Below are positions 38,835 through 44,585 of a stretch of DNA of 44,585 nucleotides, in pieces (the first letter of the stretch is position 1; each line of letters starts with the position of its first letter). The translations under genes were made by a program, and so were the position numbers. A model generated the notes under the pieces. The model saw only the letters and a program-made list of their open reading frames with translations, did no database searches and was not told where the DNA came from. The DNA is from Dehalococcoidia bacterium (lineage in GTDB: Bacteria > Chloroflexota > Dehalococcoidia > GIF9 > AB-539-J10), in NCBI GenBank assembly GCA_021157895.1, contig JAGGVQ010000016.1, positions 1-44,585 of the forward strand. The letters run 5' to 3'.

Positions 38835-39566
38835 GTGCAAAAGAATAAGTATGACAGCTTAATCGCAGACTACACGAGACGAAAAGTGGAGTTGGAGGCT
38901 AAGTGGCAACGTAGGCAGCGCCCAAGAACTCAGGAGGAGGCTTTTGCGTTGTTCGTGAGCTGCATACTGAGTTCCAGGACTAACTGGAACAAGGTGGTAG
39001 TCGTGGTCAAGGAACTGCAACGAAACGGGTTGCTTTACAGAGGGAATACAACTCAACTTCTTGACCCAGTGAAAAAGATTGGCGGCATGGTCAATTACAA
39101 GGATAGAGCAGAGTGGATAGTGGAGGACCGCAAGCTCTTTCCTGTCGTGTTTTTGCTTATCAACTCAGTGCAGAAGGGGGAAATCCCTGTGAGAGCGGAA
39201 GGACTGGGGCCAAAAGATATCTTCGAGGAACGTAATTTGCAGAACTCCATGAGCCTCCTTCAGGAGAGGGGTGTGACTCAAGAAGCTCTTCGCACTGCGG
39301 TAAAGGGGCTGAAAGGGGCCAGCGACAAGCAAGCAAGCCACTTCCTCACTTCGCTCGGATTCGAAGGCTACGCGATTATAGATACCTACATCCTGCACAA
39401 GTTGGCTGAGTTCGGTATCATTGAGGAGAAACGGAATAATCTCACTTCGAGTCGCTATCACGCCATCGAGCAATGCATGAAACAGTGGTGTAGTAGGATT
39501 GGGATACCAATGCATTTTCTCGACATGCTCTGGTGGAGGGGTGGCGTTCTTGACGATACCGAATAA
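38835..39566 (+). CDS. HhH DNA glycosylase/lyase, Ogg2-like (track start 38817)
   Basis: LKGASDKQASHFLTSLGFEGYAIIDTYILHKLAEFGII (HhH Lys and downstream Asp); RBS GGAGG. Confidence 0.75.
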   Translation: MQKNKYDSLIADYTRRKVELEAKWQRRQRPRTQEEAFALFVSCILSSRTNWNKVVVVVKELQRNGLLYRGNTTQLLDPVKKIGGMVNYKDRAEWIVEDRKLFPVVFLLINSVQKGEIPVRAEGLGPKDIFEERNLQNSMSLLQERGVTQEALRTAVKGLKGASDKQASHFLTSLGFEGYAIIDTYILHKLAEFGIIEEKRNNLTSSRYHAIEQCMKQWCSRIGIPMHFLDMLWWRGGVLDDTE

Positions 39567-39693
39567 AGTGGGTGAAGTTGGCAAAATTCAGGGCATGTCC
39601 ACCGTTGAAACTCAAACTTCAGTTAGATTAGCCCGTTGGAAAGGGAGAAAAACATCAACTAATTTACACAATAGTCCAGAAGGTACAACGTAC

Positions 39694-39716
39694 GTAACAA
39701 AATCCTGTTTTGTTAC
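39694..39716. other. Perfect inverted repeat GTAACAAAA-tcctg-TTTTGTTAC
   Basis: 9-bp perfect arms; no T-tract, so operator or hairpin. Confidence 0.5.
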
Positions 39717-39780
39717 CTGACTCGCACAAACCGATGTATTGTGGACTCCACAAAAGCTATGTACAATTATGGTAGGAGTC

Positions 39781-40002
39781 ATGCAGAGTCCAGGTAAACT
39801 CTTAATTCTAACCGGGGTTTTCCTTATTATGTTTGGTTTGCTCTTCACCTTTTGGCACCAACTTCCGCTCTTAGGGAGACTTCCCGGTGACATATTTGTA
39901 AACAGAGGACGTCTCCAATTCTATTTTCCCTTGGTAACCTGCCTTATCCTCAGTGGAGTGCTGACCTTTATCGCCAATATCATTATTAGGTTGCTCAGGT
40001 AA
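39781..40002 (+). CDS. DUF2905-like small membrane protein (track start 39739)
   Basis: MQSPGKLLILTGVFLIMFGLLFTFWHQLPLLGRLPGDIFVNRGRLQFYFPLVTCLILSGVLTFI. Confidence 0.85.
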   Translation: MQSPGKLLILTGVFLIMFGLLFTFWHQLPLLGRLPGDIFVNRGRLQFYFPLVTCLILSGVLTFIANIIIRLLR

Positions 40003-40124
40003 CATTCTGGCTTTTCGTATAATTAAGGAAGCATAGGGCTCTCGACATCAAGGCGGCGAATAGGGAGTATGCTATTGAGGAATCCGGTGGCTGTTTGAAC
40101 CCATTCGTCTAGTATGGGGTTTTA

Positions 40125-40661
40125 CTAAATGTTTCTACTGGCTGTATTTGCATCATCAATAGGGTGTTTGTCTTGCATCTCGCCATAATCATAGATAGCT
40201 CTTAGATAAACTTCTATCTTAAGCGGCTCGTCTGAGAAATATTCCTCTACTACAAGTTTCACATCCTCCCATTTTAATTTACCCAATCCACAACCAAGTT
40301 GAGGCATAGCAATAGACTTAAGTCCCCATTGATGATAATGGTCTCTAAGATAAGACAAGCCTTGTTCTATCCACTCAATCCGAGATTGCCCACGCCAATG
40401 GTTCTTCGTAGGAAATAAAATTATCTTCGGTTGCTTCCAATCAAAGAAATCCATTTGTACAGCTAATTGAACTAATAGCAGCTTACCAGGTATTAGCTTG
40501 TTGTCAGCACAAGCTTTTTTATATGGCTTAACACATTCAGGGAACTTCTTCTTGAATATTTTAGCTATACCTTTACCCATAGCTCCTTTACAATTTACTG
40601 GATTTACCAAAGCCTCTGCTTGGCTCTCAAATAAATCTCTGCCTCTTATATACTTAATCAT
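40125..40661 (-). CDS. darG: Macro-domain ADP-ribosylhydrolase, DarG-like antitoxin
   Basis: EALVNPVNCKGAMGKGIAKIFKKKFPE; AMPQLGCGLGKLKWEDV; adjacent to darT. Confidence 0.85.
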   Translation of the reverse strand: MIKYIRGRDLFESQAEALVNPVNCKGAMGKGIAKIFKKKFPECVKPYKKACADNKLIPGKLLLVQLAVQMDFFDWKQPKIILFPTKNHWRGQSRIEWIEQGLSYLRDHYHQWGLKSIAMPQLGCGLGKLKWEDVKLVVEEYFSDEPLKIEVYLRAIYDYGEMQDKHPIDDANTASRNI

Positions 40662-40681
40662 ATCCCGATTACCCCCCTCCC

Positions 40682-41311
40682 CTAGAAATAATGTGATCTA
40701 TCTATAACGCAATAGCAATTCGTTTGATTTTTTAATGCAATTAATGCATCTTGGGAATAGACTACAATGTGATCAAAGAATCCGATTGGTACGTGATCAG
40801 GCACCAAAACTTCACTGGCCTTTTTCCGCTGATAATCAGAATTATAGCATTGGGGATATTCATTAGGTAGATGTATGATATCCCAATCAAGTTTATCAAG
40901 ATCTGCCACATCAGAGTAGAACTTGGTTTGTTTTGAAGCCGCATTTCCATCTGTAAAGAAAACTCCTTCCAACTGAAACACCCTGTTTGCATTTATCTCA
41001 ATAATTACTAATTCTTCCTGCGACAGACTTTGTTTACGTCCTTTGGTGGGTGCATTTGTTATGAGAATATATTGCATGGGAGTGTGGGTTGTGAAAAACA
41101 GAGGAACATAGCGATGAATTTCTTTGCCTATTTTTGGAACTTGACGCCGGCGGCGTCTTTGAACTGATGCGTTAGAAAAATCGTAATGATCTAAGTTTTG
41201 AACCCTTTCATGACACAAAATTCCTTGTGCGAAGATTGAAGGCATGTTCCTAAGGTGCACTATATAGTGTAATTGGTCTATATTGTATTTCTTTAATTGC
41301 TTATCTATCAT
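40682..41311 (-). CDS. darT: DarT-like DNA ADP-ribosyltransferase toxin
   Basis: YIVHLRNMPSIFAQGILCHERV, HRYVPLFFTTHTPMQYI, RKKASEVLVPDHVP (catalytic Glu region). Confidence 0.85.
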   Translation of the reverse strand: MIDKQLKKYNIDQLHYIVHLRNMPSIFAQGILCHERVQNLDHYDFSNASVQRRRRRQVPKIGKEIHRYVPLFFTTHTPMQYILITNAPTKGRKQSLSQEELVIIEINANRVFQLEGVFFTDGNAASKQTKFYSDVADLDKLDWDIIHLPNEYPQCYNSDYQRKKASEVLVPDHVPIGFFDHIVVYSQDALIALKNQTNCYCVIDRSHYF

Positions 41312-41450
41312 ATCCTTGCCCTCCTGGATTGCTTGAGTGGCACAATCCTACATTTTAATTATACTATCTTGTTTTGAGACTAAGCTTTTCATCTTTATTT
41401 TTCTCTCGCTTCGCCCTCCTGTTTTGTTTCTAGGACCATGATTCCTGAAA

Positions 41451-42542
41451 TCATCTTTCCTTTTTGGACTGAATTAATTCCTCAAGATCATGAGTAATCT
41501 CTTCAACATGCTTGATAGCAGATGCTGCTTGCGGCGGGGCACATTCAACGAATCTTTTGAAACAGACTATTGCCTCCTGAAACCTCCCCAAAGCTGCCAG
41601 AAAAAGTCCTTTCATACGCCATGCTTCAGCATCTCTGGGGTTTATCTCCAGAGCTCTGTCATAGCAGGCCAGTCTCTCTTGAGGCTTTCGCAGAAAAAGT
41701 CCTTTCATATGCCATGCTTCAGCGTCTCTGGGACTTATTTCTATAGCATTATCTAGGCAAGGTATTGCTTCTTCATTCCTATCGAGTGCCATTAGAGAAC
41801 GCCCCTTTTCCTTCCAAGCCTCAACAAATCTTGGGTTTACCTCCAGGGCCCTGTCATAGCAGGCTATTGCCTCCTGGGGCTTTCCCATCTTCGCCAGAGT
41901 AAACCCTCTGTTGAACCACACGTTATCGTCGTTTACATCTATCTCTAGAAGTTTATCAGTGCAAACTAGCGCTTCTTTATATCTTCCCAGCTCAAATAGA
42001 GAACGCCCCTTTCTATCCCAAGCTTCAATAAACCTAGGTTTTATCTCCAGGGCCCTGTTATAGCAAGCTATTGCCTCCTGGTACTTTCCCGTGTTCGCCA
42101 GTGAAATTCCTTTCAAAACGAGGTAGCCCTCCTTTGATCCCATGTCTTCTGAAGGCAAAGTGTCAGATTCTTTCATGGATCCATCGGGCTCACAATACAC
42201 GCAATCTCTCTCCCCAAACACAACACACATTGACAATCCTTTTTGTTCTGCAAGCTTTGAGGCAAGCTCGGCAACTATCTCTCGTGCGGATTCAGTAAGT
42301 TTTTTATCCTTATAGGGCTTTTGTAGCACTATCGTTAATTTACCTTTCTCGGACTCGACCCTGTCGCTGGGAACAAATGCTATGGGAAAATTGCTATATG
42401 CCCCGTTGCTAGTTTGTATGACGAGATAGGAGGGATGGGGGGTCAGGGAATTATCGGGACCTGTGGCGGGAATATGGTCTGCCATTTTGTCCGGATGCCC
42501 TTCGGATACCGATTCTGACCTGGTCGGATATTCTATTTTCAT
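41451..42542 (-). CDS. TPR-repeat protein with a MetK-like N-terminal tag and a domain shared with the next gene (track start 42629)
   Basis: MKIEYPTRSESVSEGHPDKMADHI...; CVVFGERDCVYCEPDGSMKESDTLPS; repeated TPRs (YQEAIACYNRALEIKPRFIEAW...); RBS AGGAGG before ATG 42542. Confidence 0.85.
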   Translation of the reverse strand: MKIEYPTRSESVSEGHPDKMADHIPATGPDNSLTPHPSYLVIQTSNGAYSNFPIAFVPSDRVESEKGKLTIVLQKPYKDKKLTESAREIVAELASKLAEQKGLSMCVVFGERDCVYCEPDGSMKESDTLPSEDMGSKEGYLVLKGISLANTGKYQEAIACYNRALEIKPRFIEAWDRKGRSLFELGRYKEALVCTDKLLEIDVNDDNVWFNRGFTLAKMGKPQEAIACYDRALEVNPRFVEAWKEKGRSLMALDRNEEAIPCLDNAIEISPRDAEAWHMKGLFLRKPQERLACYDRALEINPRDAEAWRMKGLFLAALGRFQEAIVCFKRFVECAPPQAASAIKHVEEITHDLEELIQSKKER

Positions 42543-42606
42543 TGTTTTCCTCCTGAAGATGTTTATCACTGTTTTCGTTTTCCATGACAAGCATTCCGTT
42601 TGCCAG

Positions 42607-43092
42607 CTATTTCGATGACTCAGCATCACCTATAGCCATTGAAGGTACTGAGGTACTTTTGGTTCGGGAGCCATCCAAGTTGAGATACTCGCAATCATCC
42701 TCACCGAATACAGCACACACCATGTGCTCCCCATGCAGTCGGTTGAACACTGTTTCCGCAATATCGAGAACAGCCTGCCTTGCCTTCGGAGTCAGCTTCC
42801 CGCCCAGATAGGGGTTCGGTAACACTATCCAGTAACTGTCTTCATGTTTCAGCTGCTGTGACTTATCGTAAAGAAATTCTACGGGAAAGCTCCCATAGGT
42901 TGCGGCCATATATCGTACGACAATATAAGGATAGTTCTTTTCGGGATCGAGCATCCTGTTTAGGGATGGGGTAGTAACAGAGCCTGGTATTCTAACGTTA
43001 TACTTCTGTTCCCGGGTATTGTCCGGAGTAATTGATTCTGAATCCGGTGAATGTTCTGCCCTGATGTTTTCCCTTCCAAAAATATTCTCCAT
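42607..43092 (-). CDS. Stand-alone paralogue of the TPR protein's N-terminal domain
   Basis: YIVVRYMAATYGSFPVEFL...KLTPKARQAVLDIAE...CAVFGEDDCEYLNLDGSRTKSTSVPS aligns with YLVIQTSNGAYSNFPIAFV...KLTESAREIVAELAS...CVVFGERDCVYCEPDGSMKESDTLPS. Confidence 0.8.
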   Translation of the reverse strand: MENIFGRENIRAEHSPDSESITPDNTREQKYNVRIPGSVTTPSLNRMLDPEKNYPYIVVRYMAATYGSFPVEFLYDKSQQLKHEDSYWIVLPNPYLGGKLTPKARQAVLDIAETVFNRLHGEHMVCAVFGEDDCEYLNLDGSRTKSTSVPSMAIGDAESSK

Positions 43093-43263
43093 CTTAGTTC
43101 TCCTTTTTATTTTTATGTCTCTAAAGTCATACAGGTTGGATCTCTTCTTTCCCCCAGAGCTTCCCCCTCAATCCAGTACGAGAAAGCGGGGATTCACTTT
43201 GTTTAAAACAAAAGCCGCCTCCTTTCTAGCTTCAGGCTATCGAGGATGCGGCCGTTACCGGGA

Positions 43264-43288
43264 CAACAAAAAACCTCCTGGCGGAGGT
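43264..43288 (-). terminator. Rho-independent terminator of the riboswitch expression platform
   Basis: Minus strand ACCTCCGCCAGGAGGTTTTTTG; an overlapping alternative pairing GGCGGTAGACCTCCGCC could act as antiterminator. Confidence 0.8.
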
Positions 43289-43323
43289 CTACCGCCTTCC
43301 TTTTTCACAGTCCCTGCTGTGAC

Positions 43324-43423
43324 CTATCGCTTCCCTTTCGGGCTGGCTTTAGCACCTTTAAGAAAGACTTAAAGGTTGCTGTGCGGATCTACGGGCCAGT
43401 TCCCTAACCGCAACTCTCGATAG
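43324..43423 (-). ncRNA. SAM-I (S-box) riboswitch
   Basis: Minus strand CTATCGAGAGTTGCGGTTAGGGAACTGGCCCGTAGATCCGCACAGCAACCTTTAAGTCTTTCTTAAAGGTGCTAAAGCCAGCCCGAAAGGGAAGCGATAG: P1 CTATCG/CGATAG, P2 GTTGCGG/CCGCacaGCAAC, GGGAACTGGCCC, P3 TTTAAG/CTTAAA, P4 CCCGAAAGGG, CTGGC/GCCAG pseudoknot. Confidence 0.93.
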
Positions 43424-43628
43424 CTGAAAACTTATTTTATTCTTAAAGAACTATGGTAATTATAACATAGTCATTATCGAATTTATATAGTCAGGAGGCT
43501 CTATCAAGCTAGGATTTGAGAATTATCCCTCTGGCACTCCTATATTGGTTGAATCAAGGGAGCTAACATACCTAAATTGGCCATTCCCTGAGGTTGGACC
43601 CCATTGTTAGAACAGGATAGGGGTGATA

Positions 43629-44510
43629 TTAAGGATTGGGTTCTGCTATCCTCAAAGGATCTAATGTTAAGGATTCTACCATACCTCTACTGGCTGCTTC
43701 TACCTGGGTTGCTGTGTACACCTCGTCCGGTGTCCGGTAACCATGGGCCTGATGGGGGCGTTCGGTGTTGTAGAAACAGAAGTAGTCACTGATACCTGCT
43801 CTGGTTTCTCTGCCATCCTCGCATGCTTTCAGATACACTTCCCCGCACTTTACTGACCGCCATAGCCTCTCTATGAACAGGTTGTCATTGTAGCTTCCCT
43901 TCCCATCCATGCTGATTCTGACTCCATGCTGCTTCAGGAGACCGGTAAACGCCTCGCTGGTGAACTGAGAGCCCTGGTCGGTGTTGAAGATATCTGGCCG
44001 TCCTCTCTTGAGTGCCTTCTCCAAAGCATCAACACAGAAGCCGGCGTCCAGTGTATTTGATAGCCTCCAGGAGAGCACATACCGGCTGTACCAGTCGATG
44101 ATGGCCACCAGGTAGAGGAATCCCCTCGCCATGGGAATATAGGTTATATCCGCCGCCCACACTTGGTTGGGCCGTGTTATCTTCATGCCACCCAGCAAGT
44201 ACGGGTAGATTTTATGGCCTGACGCTAGCTTACTGATCCCGGGGTGGCGGTAGATAGCCTTGAGCCCCATTATCCGCATGAGTCTGCGGACACGTTCCCG
44301 GTTGCCCTGATGGCTCTGACCTTTCAGCCAGGCAGCTATCTTGCGTGACCCGTAGAACGGCGTGACCAGATATTGACGGTCGATCAGCTTCATAAGGGTG
44401 AGATCCTCCTCAGAGATTCCTTGAGTCTGGTAGTACAGACCGGAGCGGCTAATTCCCAGTAACCGGCACTGGCATACTATTGAGAGCGACGGATGTCGGC
44501 GGTCCACCAC
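43629..44510 (-). CDS. IS3-family transposase OrfB (DDE integrase core)
   Basis: ITRPNQVWAADITYIPMARGFLYLVAIIDWYSR, FNTDQGSQFTSEAF, SYNDNLFIERLWRSVK, YNTERPHQAHGYRTPDEVY. Confidence 0.95.
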   Translation of the reverse strand: MVDRRHPSLSIVCQCRLLGISRSGLYYQTQGISEEDLTLMKLIDRQYLVTPFYGSRKIAAWLKGQSHQGNRERVRRLMRIMGLKAIYRHPGISKLASGHKIYPYLLGGMKITRPNQVWAADITYIPMARGFLYLVAIIDWYSRYVLSWRLSNTLDAGFCVDALEKALKRGRPDIFNTDQGSQFTSEAFTGLLKQHGVRISMDGKGSYNDNLFIERLWRSVKCGEVYLKACEDGRETRAGISDYFCFYNTERPHQAHGYRTPDEVYTATQVEAASRGMVESLTLDPLRIAEPNP

Positions 44511-44524
44511 CTCTCGCCGCCGCC

Positions 44525-44585
44525 TTACACTAAGCGACCCAAAGCGTCCTCCAAGAAATCCCGCTCTACCTTGAGCTGGCCTATC
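44525..44585 (-). CDS. IS3-family OrfA, C-terminal fragment
   Basis: Minus strand reads IGQLKVERDFLEDALGRLV*; continues past the window. Confidence 0.7.
   Translation of the reverse strand, partial: IGQLKVERDFLEDALGRLV

Larger units (their letters stand above)
43595..44585 (-). mobile_element. IS3-family insertion sequence, truncated by the window end
   Basis: OrfB transposase and C-terminus of OrfA; boundary near TGGACCCCATTGTTAGAACAGG is inferred because the other end lies outside. Confidence 0.75.

Noticed and set aside
41490-42298. Repetitive DNA around 41.5-42.3 kb as a CRISPR or tandem repeat array
   Set aside because: The repetition is explained by TPR-encoding codons (102-nt periodicity class) with divergent units.
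43019-43372. Plus-strand ORF MSGVIDSESGECSALMF...
   Set aside because: Runs antisense across the riboswitch and terminator; not protein-like.
1-44585. CRISPR arrays and rRNA genes
   Set aside because: No regularly spaced identical repeats and no rRNA-like segments were seen.

Overview
Bacterial chromosomal window, probably from a Dehalococcoidia-like Chloroflexota (inference from gene content only). It has three parts. (1) 1-2.2 kb: a decayed integrative element (ImmA/IrrE-like pseudogene plus a large serine recombinase with about 3 lesions) abutting tRNA-Leu(TAG). (2) 3.2-23.3 kb: core housekeeping genes: argJ-argB-argD-argG-argH, rpe, rpmB, a FakA/DegV pair, recG, argS, thiC, AdoMet decarboxylase, a GreA with an extra N-terminal domain, an SDR, a 4-hydroxybutyryl-CoA dehydratase-like protein and PilT. 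(3) 23.6-44.6 kb: an accessory/defence-like region. It contains two tRNA 3'-half scars (Pro-like on -, Met-like on +), a ScoMcrA-head/PD-(D/E)XK/nitrilase-like fusion, a WYL-regulator/AAA+ module with three copies of a palindrome TGTGACA-N7-TGTCAcA, an Nmad3-like protein, a giant DUF4011-helicase-nuclease-WYL protein, a TIR-domain protein, an Ogg2-like glycosylase, DarT/DarG, and an IS3-family element. Most unexpected: a SAM-I riboswitch with intrinsic terminator (minus strand, about 43.26-43.42 kb) precedes two genes that are not methionine enzymes. They share a paralogous domain, and the distal TPR protein begins with the MetK N-terminal signature (SESVSEGHPDKMAD). No CRISPR array or rRNA was seen. 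All calls come from reading sequence and motifs; no searches were run.
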